From positions 1 to 13,653 of the forward strand of contig JAISNG010000098.1 of NCBI GenBank assembly GCA_031276365.1: a stretch of DNA of 13,653 nt, in the 5' to 3' direction. The notes beneath the pieces were generated by a model that worked only from the letters and a program-made list of their open reading frames with translations, made no database searches and had not been told where the DNA came from. Numbering within the stretch: position 1 is the stretch's first letter; each line of letters begins with the position of its first letter. Below are positions 1-6,083 of the stretch, one piece after another. The position numbers and the translations under genes are program-made. Origin of the DNA: Campylobacteraceae bacterium (GTDB lineage Bacteria; Campylobacterota; Campylobacteria; Campylobacterales; Campylobacteraceae).

Positions 1-1
1 A

Positions 2-622
2 GTTCAAACAACCATTCCGAATGAATTCAATAGTTTTAAATACATAATGTTAATTGCAAAAACAAAATCACAAAAATACCCAGTTATACTTTTAGAGCTT
101 GAAAAATTAACACATCAAACAATAATTATAGATAATAAACCATGGCATATTGTTGGTTTCAAAAACACCGTGAATGATTTTTTTAAATTTGTATCATTGG
201 TTGATTTAACATCAACTTTAACAAATGTTGTAATTTATCGGGATGGAATTCGCATGATTGAAAGGGCATATGCAATTAGAATTGTATTTGAATGTGCAAT
301 TAAAGCCAGTGCTTTTGAAGATTCATCAATATATTGCAACGAAGTTGTTATTAGAGAAAAATATCCAGATGCGGTTGGGTTTAGTATAAATATCGGTGCC
401 GTTAATAATAAGTCAAAAATTCAACATATGGAGTATGCCAAAATTACAAATCCATGTCATAAACTTGGTTCTCTTGGATGGCATTTCAACCCATACGAAC
501 ATCATAATGTTTTAGAGTACTTTAAAGCCTATGTGGCAAAAACAAATTCAACAATTTTTGATTGCCCATATTTTAAAATTAAAAATTTTTCATGCGATTT
601 TTTTGATGAATATAAATATTAA
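2..622 (+). CDS. Unrecognised protein, 5' end outside the window
   Basis: I do not recognise this protein. The reading frame is open from base 2 to the stop at 620-622. The first ATG, at 47-49, has no ribosome binding site in front of it (AT-rich, no GGAG-like stretch), so the gene most likely begins upstream of the window and the 191 residues from that ATG are its C-terminal part. The sequence is soluble-looking, with no membrane segment or signal peptide. It is rich in Ile, Asn, Phe and Tyr and has scattered Cys and His, including the stretch GWHFNPYEHHNVLEYF near the C-terminus. Third codon positions are strongly A/T, more so than in the minus-strand phage genes to its right. It converges on the HTH gene at 647-868 with only 24 bases between the stop codons. 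It may be accessory cargo or flanking DNA rather than core phage. The coding call is fairly sure; the function is unknown. Confidence 0.65.
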   Translation, partial: VQTTIPNEFNSFKYIMLIAKTKSQKYPVILLELEKLTHQTIIIDNKPWHIVGFKNTVNDFFKFVSLVDLTSTLTNVVIYRDGIRMIERAYAIRIVFECAIKASAFEDSSIYCNEVVIREKYPDAVGFSINIGAVNNKSKIQHMEYAKITNPCHKLGSLGWHFNPYEHHNVLEYFKAYVAKTNSTIFDCPYFKIKNFSCDFFDEYKY

Positions 623-646
623 ATTATTGGGTTTTGTTAGAAATAC

Positions 647-868
647 TTATGTCAAATCATCGATAATATCACGAACTTCTTTAATTTTTTGTAATTTATG
701 TTTTAAATGATAATTTTCTATCATCAACTCTAACGCAACTTGTGCTGTTTTTGGAACTTCATTATCCCACTGCGAAATCGCTGAAGCTGTTAATCCAAAC
801 TTTTCCGCCAATTCTTTTTGCGTTATTCCCAACTCTTTGCAAGTCTTTTTTACGATGTTATCGCTCAT
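647..868 (-). CDS. Small HTH (XRE-like) DNA-binding protein
   Basis: A 73-residue protein with a helix-turn-helix at about residues 14-34 (ITQKELAEKFGLTASAISQW), followed by a helical tail rich in Lys, Glu and Leu (about 43-70) that could dimerise. It is probably a transcriptional regulator of a phage or accessory promoter. The ATG is preceded by an AAAGGC stretch at suitable spacing, and AT-rich -10-like hexamers lie further upstream. It is not tightly coupled to terL, since a hairpin with a T-run separates them, so it looks like its own transcription unit. Its first residues (NIVKKTCKEL) closely match the HTH part of the protein at 13088-13387, and 24 bases of DNA are identical between the two genes, so they are paralogues. 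The HTH assignment is by motif; the target is unknown. Confidence 0.75.
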   Translation of the reverse strand: MSDNIVKKTCKELGITQKELAEKFGLTASAISQWDNEVPKTAQVALELMIENYHLKHKLQKIKEVRDIIDDLT

Positions 869-882
869 TTACTGCCTTTTTC

Positions 883-896
883 ATTATATTATTATA
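883..896 (-). promoter_or_regulatory. Putative -10 elements for the HTH gene
   Basis: On the minus strand the hexamer TATAAT occurs twice, at 896-891 and 888-883, just upstream of the ribosome binding site of the HTH gene. No good -35 is seen. The sequence where it should lie is the terminator-like hairpin after terL. Promoters that depend mainly on the -10 box are common in Campylobacterota, but this call rests on the hexamers alone. Confidence 0.4.
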
Positions 897-899
897 TCT

Positions 900-921
900 A
901 AAAACCCTTAAAATAGGGCTT
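900..921 (-). terminator. Terminator-like hairpin after terL
   Basis: Read on the minus strand, AAGCCCT and AGGGTTT can form a seven-pair stem (one G-U pair) around the loop ATTTTA, followed by further T residues. The stem begins at the last base of the terL stop codon. It is short, with only three G-C pairs, so termination may be partial. Its position at the end of the long leftward operon supports the role. Confidence 0.45.
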
Positions 922-2348
922 CAAACCAGCTCAAAAATAAACTTTGACTTCGGCGGATTATACGTTATCTCAACCGCGTCAATGACAGTATCCACTATGT
1001 CGTCATGAACGCCGTTTGGAAACGACACCAGTTCATCAAGCATATGTTCGTTTGTATCAAGGTCATCCACATAATACATACCATTGAGTTCAAGATACGG
1101 CAGCGCCTCCTGCGCCCTTGTTATCTTGTCTTTGTCCCTCTCTATGCCTCTTACCATTAGATTATCCCGTTTAAGCCTTTGATACAGGTCTGTACCGCTT
1201 GCTTTCAACTCTACATACATGCCGTCAAACGGAAATATACTGTTTCGCTTATAAAAATTCCTCGCTGTCATCTCGCGTTCCATACTCTCAATTTTACCTC
1301 TATATCTATCCAAGTTATAAAGTTTGTCATCAATACTAATACCGAAAGCCCCATAAACAGTATAGTCGTTTTGTTGTTTTGTCCCGATAGCAGTATCCGC
1401 AACAATAAAATATTTTTTAAACTTCACTGTTTTGATTACCGCGCGCGGTACAGGCTTAAACCACTCCAATTTAAACAAGTTGCCGCCTTGAACTATTGGA
1501 TTTTGCTGATATAGGCTTTCAAAGTCGTTTATACCCATAGTCTTTTTCATATTCAAGAGAAACTCGAGACTTTTATGCTCGGGAAACAACGCCTCGCCCT
1601 CGTCTCTGTGCGTTTCGTCCGTGTCCGATATGGCTTTATAACTCAAAAACTTAGCATTTCCAAACTCTTGTATCCTGCCTGCCAAGTCGTCAATGTGCCA
1701 TCTTGTCAGTATCATTAAAAATCCCGCTTTGTCAGAAAACCTCGTCCTGAAGTCATTAGTGTACCAATCCCATGTCTTATTCCTAACTGTTGGAGAGTTT
1801 GCCGCTTCGCGACCTTTGACTGGGTCGTCTATCACGCCTAAGTCTAAGCTTTCACCTGTGATAGAGCCGTTTACCGTAGTGTTTCTGAAGTATCCCTCAC
1901 TATTCGTGAACTCTATAAGGCTTGAATTTCGCCTCTTTTGAGACGATACGGTAGTTATGTTTTTTGTATTTAGTATGCTTCCGAATATCTTTTGATAGCG
2001 TATGCTGTCCAGCATACGCTGCATTTTGAGGTTAGCGCGGACAGACAAAGCGTCTGAAAAGCTTGCAAATATCACTTTTAGATTGGAATTTTTACCGCAT
2101 ATCCACGCCATAAAATCAACTATCGCTTCAGATTTGCCATGCTGAGGCGGACTTTGGATTATAAGGTTTGGTCTTAGTCCTGCCATTAAATCAAGATAAA
2201 ACTGCTGAAGATGTTCCGTCAAATCCCTGTAAAACCACCCTGTTTTATCCTTTGGGTGCATAAGCCGTCTGAATGTATAAAAGTCATCTTTGGCTTTGAG
2301 ATTGAAATACTGTTCCAATAGCTCCACATCTTGCATGCTATAACTCAA
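921..2348 (-). CDS. terL: Phage terminase large subunit
   Basis: This is the ATPase-nuclease that cuts and translocates phage DNA into procapsids. The 475 residues fit a full-length TerL. Visible parts are a Walker A-type SPPQHGKS at about 66-73, a Walker B-like LGVIDDP at 170-176, and the coupling motif ILTRW at 213-217. The C-terminal RNase H-like nuclease follows, with acidic residues in VADTA (D318), YVELKASG (E380) and GVHDDIVD (D449/D450). All expected motifs are present, so it looks intact. I chose the TTG start at 2348 because GAGGA lies 7 bases upstream of it and it slightly overlaps the small-subunit gene. The ATG at 2336, four codons in, is the alternative. It is the last gene of the leftward operon. 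No portal gene follows in this direction within the window, which is unusual. Confidence 0.95.
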   Translation of the reverse strand: MSYSMQDVELLEQYFNLKAKDDFYTFRRLMHPKDKTGWFYRDLTEHLQQFYLDLMAGLRPNLIIQSPPQHGKSEAIVDFMAWICGKNSNLKVIFASFSDALSVRANLKMQRMLDSIRYQKIFGSILNTKNITTVSSQKRRNSSLIEFTNSEGYFRNTTVNGSITGESLDLGVIDDPVKGREAANSPTVRNKTWDWYTNDFRTRFSDKAGFLMILTRWHIDDLAGRIQEFGNAKFLSYKAISDTDETHRDEGEALFPEHKSLEFLLNMKKTMGINDFESLYQQNPIVQGGNLFKLEWFKPVPRAVIKTVKFKKYFIVADTAIGTKQQNDYTVYGAFGISIDDKLYNLDRYRGKIESMEREMTARNFYKRNSIFPFDGMYVELKASGTDLYQRLKRDNLMVRGIERDKDKITRAQEALPYLELNGMYYVDDLDTNEHMLDELVSFPNGVHDDIVDTVIDAVEITYNPPKSKFIFELV

Positions 2349-2841
2349 TAGGCAATCCTCGCTTATTAAGTTCTTCTTTGAGTTCCTCTTTGGTCTGGAT
2401 ATTATTCACCTGCGTGTTGGTTTGGACATTGATTTGCTGATTGGCGTGTCTTGGATTAATTCCCAAAGTCAAAGAGGCTTTATCCGCCATTTCAACTACC
2501 GCTTTTAAATCGTTTGGATTGTCAAGCGTATCTATGATATTTTCTATCCTTTTTAACGCTTTGGTAGTAACATCATAAATCAGTCTTTTATTGGCGATTA
2601 TATCTGTTGCAATTTCGTCTAAAAGTTGTATTTCTGTTGCTTTTTTTGTTGCCTTTTTTTCGGCGATTGTGATTTTAGCCTCTATGTAATCGGCATTTGC
2701 GCCTTGTTGCCATATTTGCCGCTTCGCTTTTTTGCTTATTACCGCATAGTTTATGCCTGTCTTCTTCTCTATCTCTCTTAAAGTTAGTCCCGCTTCATAA
2801 TAAGTCTTTGCCGCTTCCCATTGTTTATCAGAGTGAGCCAT
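2338..2841 (-). CDS. terS: Probable phage terminase small subunit
   Basis: A protein of about 167 residues placed directly before terL, as expected for the DNA-recognition subunit of the packaging motor. An N-terminal helix-turn-helix region (about residues 7-45, including LTLREIEKKTGINYAVISKKAK) is followed by a long Lys/Glu/Ile-rich helical region (about 55-125) typical of the oligomerisation part, then a Gln/Asn-rich tail. The frame is open further upstream to an ATG at 2892. I prefer the ATG at 2841, because it overlaps the upstream stop codon as TAATG and has GAGGG upstream. The shorter product also begins MAHSDKQWEAAKTYYEAG, a normal TerS-like beginning. The assignment rests on HTH plus position; small terminases diverge strongly. 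Confidence 0.8.
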   Translation of the reverse strand: MAHSDKQWEAAKTYYEAGLTLREIEKKTGINYAVISKKAKRQIWQQGANADYIEAKITIAEKKATKKATEIQLLDEIATDIIANKRLIYDVTTKALKRIENIIDTLDNPNDLKAVVEMADKASLTLGINPRHANQQINVQTNTQVNNIQTKEELKEELNKRGLPIEL

Positions 2842-3029
2842 TAGACAATTCCCTCTATAAATTGCTTCCATTTGGCTATTTTTTCTTTCCACAATGGCGA
2901 AGTATTGAGAAAATGAATTATCACCTCGCCTTTAGTCTTTTTCTCTTTTTCGGCTATCTTTTCTATGAGATTAGCTTCGTCAATGGGCAAAGAAATCCTT
3001 ATTTCGCATTTGTAGGTTTTTTTATCCAT
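2841..3029 (-). CDS. Small ribbon-helix-helix-like protein
   Basis: A 62-residue basic protein. The pattern of a short strand (KCEIRISLP) followed by two helices (DEANLIEKIAEKEKK and KGEVIIHFLNTSPLW) resembles the ribbon-helix-helix (Arc/MetJ) DNA-binding fold. This is a pattern-level guess, not recognition of a named family. The gene starts inside the end of ninG, overlapping by 8 bases (3022-3029), and its stop overlaps the terS start as TAATG. It is therefore translationally coupled on both sides and clearly part of the operon. Its position before the terminase suggests a regulator of late or packaging functions, but nothing in the sequence proves that. Confidence 0.65.
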   Translation of the reverse strand: MDKKTYKCEIRISLPIDEANLIEKIAEKEKKTKGEVIIHFLNTSPLWKEKIAKWKQFIEGIV

Positions 3030-3540
3030 TATTCAGCTTCTTAATCTTTGCCTTGTACTTTGCGATTATCTCTTGTAATTCCTCAATGCTCCATTTTTTA
3101 GTTTGGTTATTGGTCTCAAGCTCACTAACCATTTCAACACCTATCTTTTTTGTGAGGCTTTCTCTGTATTTGACAAGGTTGCCTGAAAAGTGGTTATTGC
3201 AGATACTACACTGTTTATGACAATTAAGCTCGCTAAACCTTAACGCACCGTTCCTGCCTTGCGGTCTGTAGTGTCCCGCATGCCACTGTCTGTTTGCCCC
3301 TGCGTAACCGCACGAGATGCAAGGCTCTTTAGCGTCCCGAAGTCTTATGTACTTGTTAAAAATCGCCTGCGCGCGGACCAAGAGCGTTTTTTTATCTGAC
3401 GCCCTGTAAATCAGCTTAGCTTTTCTTTGTCTTTTCGCCTGTAAAATTTTAGAATACTCGTGAGCGCACTTGATAGAGCAAACGACTTGACCTTGTCGGG
3501 ACGGCGTGAACTTTTGCTTGCAGGCTTTGCAGATTTTCAC
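3022..3540 (-). CDS. ninG: NinG-like phage recombination protein
   Basis: A 172-residue protein with the architecture of lambda NinG (Rap). A zinc-ribbon-like N-terminus (C4, C7, C21, C25) is followed by a basic helical linker and then an HNH-like zinc module: C74-x2-C77, H87-AGH90-YRPQG, C107, C111 and C114. In lambda this family takes part in recombination, resolving or processing branched DNA. It starts at a GTG that overlaps the stop of the upstream gene as GTGA. The position after replication genes matches the nin region of lambdoid phages, and the Bet-like annealing protein is encoded elsewhere in the window (11291-11968). The C-terminal tail is Lys-rich and coiled. Family recognition is good; the biochemical activity is inferred. 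Confidence 0.88.
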   Translation of the reverse strand: MKICKACKQKFTPSRQGQVVCSIKCAHEYSKILQAKRQRKAKLIYRASDKKTLLVRAQAIFNKYIRLRDAKEPCISCGYAGANRQWHAGHYRPQGRNGALRFSELNCHKQCSICNNHFSGNLVKYRESLTKKIGVEMVSELETNNQTKKWSIEELQEIIAKYKAKIKKLNNG

Positions 3541-4151
3541 GAAAACTTCCTTATTTTTAAATTCAACTTTTTTTCGCCGATTTCAATACCTTTTGGTTTT
3601 GGCTCTGCAAAATCAGGCAATTCAAGGATATTGATTATCTTGTCTTCGTCGGTAAAGCCTATCATCACAACGTCTGTGAATTCGCTTATCCCGTTTTGCC
3701 GTTCAATAAGCCCTGCCAAATGCGTTGTTGTTAGTTTTTCGGGCTGTTTTGTGAAAGTCTTATAAAAATTCACAAACTCTTTCGTTCTGAAACTCCAGTC
3801 GTTTGTCTCCATATTGCAAAGAGCTATCCAACCGCCCATAGCGTCCACGCAAGCCATGAGAGCCTTATCGGCAAAGCAAACCGACATATACTTGCCGTGA
3901 TGCCTAAATGCTCGTTTTAGCTCAGATAGAGCTTGCATGGCTTTATTTTCAACATCTTCCAAAAACTCGGCAGGCATTGGAAAATTTGAATATTTGCGCG
4001 TTGAGAGAATGTCAATACAAGCCTTTTTAAACTCTTCAAATCCAAGCTCTTTAAGCACTTGATAATAAAGCTCGTATCTTGCTTCGCTTACTTTCTCGTG
4101 ATAAGCTTCGGCAATCGGCGAAAGCTGGCTTATCATCTCCACCCTTGTCAT
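3537..4151 (-). CDS. DUF6475-like replication accessory protein, possible helicase loader
   Basis: A 204-residue protein coupled to the replication initiator by an ATGA overlap. The N-terminal half (about 1-75) is helical and contains SNFPMPAEFLEDVE, a pattern seen in phage helicase-loader and P-type proteins. The middle (about 95-140) contains the segment ADKALMACVDAMGGWIALCN and then DWSFRTKEFVNFYKTFTK, which resembles the DUF6475 domain. By gene order (O-like gene, then this, then ninG) it occupies the place of lambda P, which brings the host helicase to the origin. That role is inferred from position and general pattern. No Walker motif is present, so it would be a P-type rather than a DnaC-type (AAA+) loader. 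Confidence 0.75.
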   Translation of the reverse strand: MTRVEMISQLSPIAEAYHEKVSEARYELYYQVLKELGFEEFKKACIDILSTRKYSNFPMPAEFLEDVENKAMQALSELKRAFRHHGKYMSVCFADKALMACVDAMGGWIALCNMETNDWSFRTKEFVNFYKTFTKQPEKLTTTHLAGLIERQNGISEFTDVVMIGFTDEDKIINILELPDFAEPKPKGIEIGEKKLNLKIRKFS

Positions 4152-5020
4152 GCCTCTTCCTCATAGCGTTTTAGCCAATTCAAGGCGCTTGCGTAAGAAT
4201 ACGCACCCTCTTCGCTTATTTTGCCCTCTCTTACAGCCTGTTCAATTTCGGCAGGCAGTGGGTTTTGTTCAATTTTGCTCTTTTTTAGCAGGAACAGTCC
4301 CTGCCAGCCGTTCATAATGCTCTGCTCAATGATTTTATTCGCGTCATAGCCTTGCTTTTGCCATTCAGCCAATTGTTTCAATTGCTTCTGAATGGTCGTA
4401 GGTTTCAGGCTATGACCAATCTCCCGTCTATGTCTTGTCCAATCATCCCAAAGCGCAGGATTGATAAAATCAGGCAGGTTTTGAGTTGAAATTTGATTTT
4501 TTTCGTTTTTTTGAAGATTTGAATTTTCGTTTTTTGTCAAAGGAGATGAAGTTATGAATGAAGAAGCTTTAGCTTCTGAATGAATAACTTCAGAGGATTT
4601 ATCTCCCTTAATATCTTTCTCTCTTAATTCTCTCTCTTTGTATGACATTTTGTCATAGCCCGACTGACAATTTGTCATACCCTCTGACTGACAATTTGTC
4701 ATAGTGTGTGCAGATTTTGCACTGTTTGTTAATGAGGAATTTTCTTGATTTTGACTTACAATATTAAGCCATTTTTGAGTTACTTTTAAATGCCCAAAAT
4801 CGTTTTTGGTTAAAAAGCTTTTTTCAGTCAAATCAGCGATAAATCTGAAAATTTGTCTCCCCGAAACGCCCAACCACTCCGCTAATGCCTCTTTGCTTGC
4901 ATAACAAGCGTGATAGTCATTATTTGAAAGAAAATAGATATTTTCTAACAATGCCCATTCAAACATAGAGAGGTTATTTTCGCTAAGCGCGTCCATATTA
5001 ATTGCTATGTATTTTTTCAT
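4148..5020 (-). CDS. Phage replication initiator (O-like, winged helix plus DnaT-like C-terminus)
   Basis: A 290-residue protein. Residues about 15-90 form a winged-helix-like DNA-binding region (SMFEWALLENIYFLSN, then KEALAEWLGVSGRQIFRFIADL). Residues about 95-180 are a polar low-complexity linker that includes the hexapeptide MTNCQS twice. Residues about 182-246 (LPDFINPALWDDWTRHRRE through NGWQGLFLL) match the C-terminal segment common in phage replication/DnaT-like proteins. It probably binds an origin and recruits the loader encoded next to it. Palindromic repeats lie within the linker codons, as the lambda origin lies in O. The ATG has a perfect AAGGAG six bases upstream, but this Shine-Dalgarno sits in a hairpin and can pair with an upstream loop, suggesting translational control. 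There are no signs of damage. Confidence 0.85.
   Translation of the reverse strand: MKKYIAINMDALSENNLSMFEWALLENIYFLSNNDYHACYASKEALAEWLGVSGRQIFRFIADLTEKSFLTKNDFGHLKVTQKWLNIVSQNQENSSLTNSAKSAHTMTNCQSEGMTNCQSGYDKMSYKERELREKDIKGDKSSEVIHSEAKASSFITSSPLTKNENSNLQKNEKNQISTQNLPDFINPALWDDWTRHRREIGHSLKPTTIQKQLKQLAEWQKQGYDANKIIEQSIMNGWQGLFLLKKSKIEQNPLPAEIEQAVREGKISEEGAYSYASALNWLKRYEEEA
4641..4701. repeat. Iteron-like palindrome cluster, candidate replication origin
   Basis: Three palindromes lie within the replication gene: TATGACA-TTT-TGTCATA (4641-4657), TGACA-ATT-TGTCA (4665-4677) and the same 13 bases again (4689-4701). Their centres are 22 and 24 bases apart, about two helical turns. The second and third also share flanking GACTGAC and CATA. 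A strongly T-rich (coding strand A-rich) tract lies at about 4480-4560, on the downstream side in gene orientation. Iterons followed by an AT-rich unwinding tract inside the initiator gene is the lambda ori arrangement. Confidence 0.6.
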
Positions 5021-5021
5021 A

Positions 5022-5040
5022 ATTTTCTCCTTAAGAAAAT
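5022..5040 (-). promoter_or_regulatory. Hairpin enclosing the Shine-Dalgarno of the replication gene
   Basis: In the minus-strand transcript ATTTTCT and AGAAAAT pair perfectly (7 pairs) around the loop TAAGG. This puts most of the AAGGAG ribosome binding site in the loop and stem. The ATG lies directly after. The stem is AT-rich and so would be marginally stable by itself. Confidence 0.55.
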
Positions 5041-5046
5041 TACACC

Positions 5047-5098
5047 TTAACAGGTCAGCCCCAACTTAAGGAGGGTTGAGAGCGGGCTGACTTGTTAA
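5047..5098 (-). promoter_or_regulatory. Large leader hairpin with anti-Shine-Dalgarno loop
   Basis: TTAACAGGTCAGCCC (5047-5061) and GGGCTGACTTGTTAA (5084-5098) are inverted repeats matching at 14 of 15 positions. The loop is 22 bases. In the minus-strand transcript the loop carries CTCCTTAAG (complement of 5065-5073). This is exactly complementary to the CTTAAGGAG of the ribosome binding site (complement of 5027-5035) of the replication gene just downstream. The loop also contains CCTCCTTA, the usual anti-Shine-Dalgarno of 16S rRNA. It looks like a cis RNA switch. A DNA-level role, such as a protein site, is the alternative. Confidence 0.55.
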
Positions 5099-5107
5099 AG
5101 GCTCTTA

Positions 5108-5133
5108 TCATTTTCCTGATGTCAAGAAAATGA
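5108..5133. repeat. Inverted repeat in the replication-gene leader
   Basis: TCATTTTC (5108-5115) and GAAAATGA (5126-5133) are perfect inverted arms with a 10-base loop. The arm at 5108 includes the stop codon of the small reading frame at 5108-5215. It could be a weak processing or terminator hairpin in the leader. No run of T follows it on the minus strand. Confidence 0.35.
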
Positions 5134-5215
5134 TATTTTTAAGCCGTAAGGGTTTACCACGCCTTAGGGCAACAGCGGCAAACAAGTACTTACTTTGCCT
5201 TGCCTGCCAGAGCAT
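5108..5215 (-). CDS. Possible small protein, 35 aa
   Basis: A short frame from ATG at 5215 to TGA at 5108, beginning MLWQARQSKYLFAAVALRRG. It is basic, with a short hydrophobic core. The ribosome binding site is weak. The frame is in phase with the upstream 71-aa gene and is open all the way back to that gene's TAG at 5273-5275, giving 54 sense codons after the stop. It could be an independent small gene, a C-terminal extension reached by stop readthrough, or chance in a leader region. The stretch 5021-5272 otherwise holds the hairpins listed separately. Confidence 0.3.
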   Translation of the reverse strand: MLWQARQSKYLFAAVALRRGKPLRLKNIIFLTSGK

Positions 5216-5272
5216 AAGCTCTAAGAAGTGCGCGATGACATACTCAGTAGCAATCCGCGCGCTTATTACAGC

Positions 5273-5488
5273 CTATCTTTTCACCTTTTGTGCGATAAAA
5301 ATCTCAAATTCATATCGCCATATGCGCACTCGTATCTCAAAGTCCCATACAAATGGACAAACACTCAATTTATCCGATTTTGGAGTAATAGTCAGATTTG
5401 TATCAAATCCAAAGTTACTGTAATCATCTTTCGAATACTTATAAAAGTTTGTTCTTATCAAGAACCGCCAAAATTCAAAGACTTTCAT
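5273..5488 (-). CDS. Small unknown early protein, 71 aa
   Basis: I do not recognise this protein. It is basic and rich in Phe, Tyr, Trp, Lys and Arg (MKVFEFWRFLIRTNFYKYSK at the start, IAQKVKR at the end), with no signal peptide or clear membrane segment. The ATG is preceded by AAAGGAT, which overlaps the stop of the upstream RHH gene, and only two bases lie between the genes. It is therefore part of the same early operon. Small basic aromatic proteins in this position are often early phage regulators or host-takeover proteins, but nothing here identifies one. Confidence 0.6.
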   Translation of the reverse strand: MKVFEFWRFLIRTNFYKYSKDDYSNFGFDTNLTITPKSDKLSVCPFVWDFEIRVRIWRYEFEIFIAQKVKR

Positions 5489-5490
5489 TT

Positions 5491-5730
5491 CTATCCTTTC
5501 GTTATAAGGTCAAACGCCACAGCTTTGGGATTGGTTTTGATTAACTTCTCTTGCTCCGATATTCTCCGTATCGCAGGTTTGATTAAGAGGTTAATCACCT
5601 CGCTGTTGCTTAAACTTTTAGCGTCCGCTATTTCGGACACAAACTCCAAATCCATACTTGAGAGCGATACGGTAACGCGGCACATCTTTTTATCGCCGTT
5701 CTCACCGCTCGCACCGTACAGTTCACTCAT
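5491..5730 (-). CDS. Ribbon-helix-helix-like early regulator, 79 aa
   Basis: From the ATG at 5730 the product has 79 residues. After a Gly-rich N-terminus there is a strand-like CRVTVSLSS, a helix (MDLEFVSEIADAKS), a turn, and a second helix (SNSEVINLLIKPAIRRISEQEK). This is the order of a ribbon-helix-helix DNA-binding domain. The frame extends upstream to 5796, but the ATG at 5730 overlaps the Cro-like gene stop as ATGAGTGA and has GAGGG at good spacing, so I prefer it. It is the second gene of the leftward operon. It probably acts as an early repressor or Cro/CII-type regulator; that role is inferred. Confidence 0.7.
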   Translation of the reverse strand: MSELYGASGENGDKKMCRVTVSLSSMDLEFVSEIADAKSLSNSEVINLLIKPAIRRISEQEKLIKTNPKAVAFDLITKG

Positions 5731-5980
5731 TCGCACCCTCTTGTACGCCCCCGTTCCCATCATCACACTTCGTAACGCTCGGTAACTCTTGCGCACAGGT
5801 TTTTGATTTGGTAGTATTTAAATTGAAAAAAAACTTGATGTCATCATCTGACCAATTTAGTTTTTCTTTTAGTGCAAAGGCTTGAAAGGCTTTCAATCTT
5901 AACTTGCCTTTGCACATTTTAGAAATTGTTGATTGTGTTACGTGTAAAACTTTTGCAATTTCATTTTGGGTAATATTCAT
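5723..5980 (-). CDS. Cro-like HTH protein
   Basis: An 85-residue protein with an N-terminal helix-turn-helix (TQNEIAKVLHVTQSTISKMCKG, about residues 4-25, shown here in one span of the fold), followed by LKAFQAFALKEKLNWSDDDIKFFF. The tail is Cys/Gly/Asn-rich and likely disordered. It is the first gene of the leftward operon and is divergent from the S24 repressor across an 82-base control region, the classic cro position. The HTH begins almost at residue 1, so the ATG at 5980 must be close to the true start. No Shine-Dalgarno is visible, and the operator repeat ends only 6 bases upstream of the start codon, so the message may have a very short leader. Cro function is inferred from position. 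Confidence 0.8.
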   Translation of the reverse strand: MNITQNEIAKVLHVTQSTISKMCKGKLRLKAFQAFALKEKLNWSDDDIKFFFNLNTTKSKTCAQELPSVTKCDDGNGGVQEGANE

Positions 5981-5985
5981 ATAAA

Positions 5986-6043
5986 TATTATTCCATTTTA
6001 GAGTTTAAAAAGAACTTAAATTTTAATCTGAAATGGAATATTA
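5986..6043. promoter_or_regulatory. Immunity operator between cro-like and repressor genes (copy 1)
   Basis: Two inverted arms, ATTCCATTTTAGA (5990-6002) and TCTGAAATGGAAT (6027-6039), match at 12 of 13 positions when one is reversed. They flank a 24-base A/T-rich centre. Each arm is itself a loose dyad of the form TTC-n7-GA(A). Bases 5987-6039 occur again, inverted, at 10044-10096 with a single mismatch. This is the expected layout for repressor sites covering divergent promoters. Confidence 0.8.
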
Positions 6044-6048
6044 CTATA

Positions 6049-6057
6049 TGGCATAAT
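6049..6057 (+). promoter_or_regulatory. Putative repressor promoter (extended -10)
   Basis: TG-G-CATAAT forms an extended -10 just outside the right operator arm. CTGAAA at 6028-6033, within the arm, is a possible -35 at 18 bases. Transcription would begin near 6064, 8 bases before the AAGGAG of the repressor gene. Repressor binding to the right arm would therefore affect its own promoter. Confidence 0.5.
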
Positions 6058-6083
6058 TACAATTGTTTTTTAAGGAGTTTGCT

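Noticed and set aside
5228..5785. 185-codon open frame on the + strand
   Set aside because: It lies opposite three coupled minus-strand genes, has no ribosome binding site and has an atypical composition; a shadow frame.
5731..5796. Longer N-terminus for the RHH-like gene (start at 5796)
   Set aside because: It would lie fully inside the Cro-like gene. The ATG at 5730 has a ribosome binding site and a stop/start overlap.
6063..6083. TTG start at 6063 for the repressor
   Set aside because: It coincides with the likely transcription start and precedes the AAGGAG at 6072-6077, which fits the TTG at 6084.
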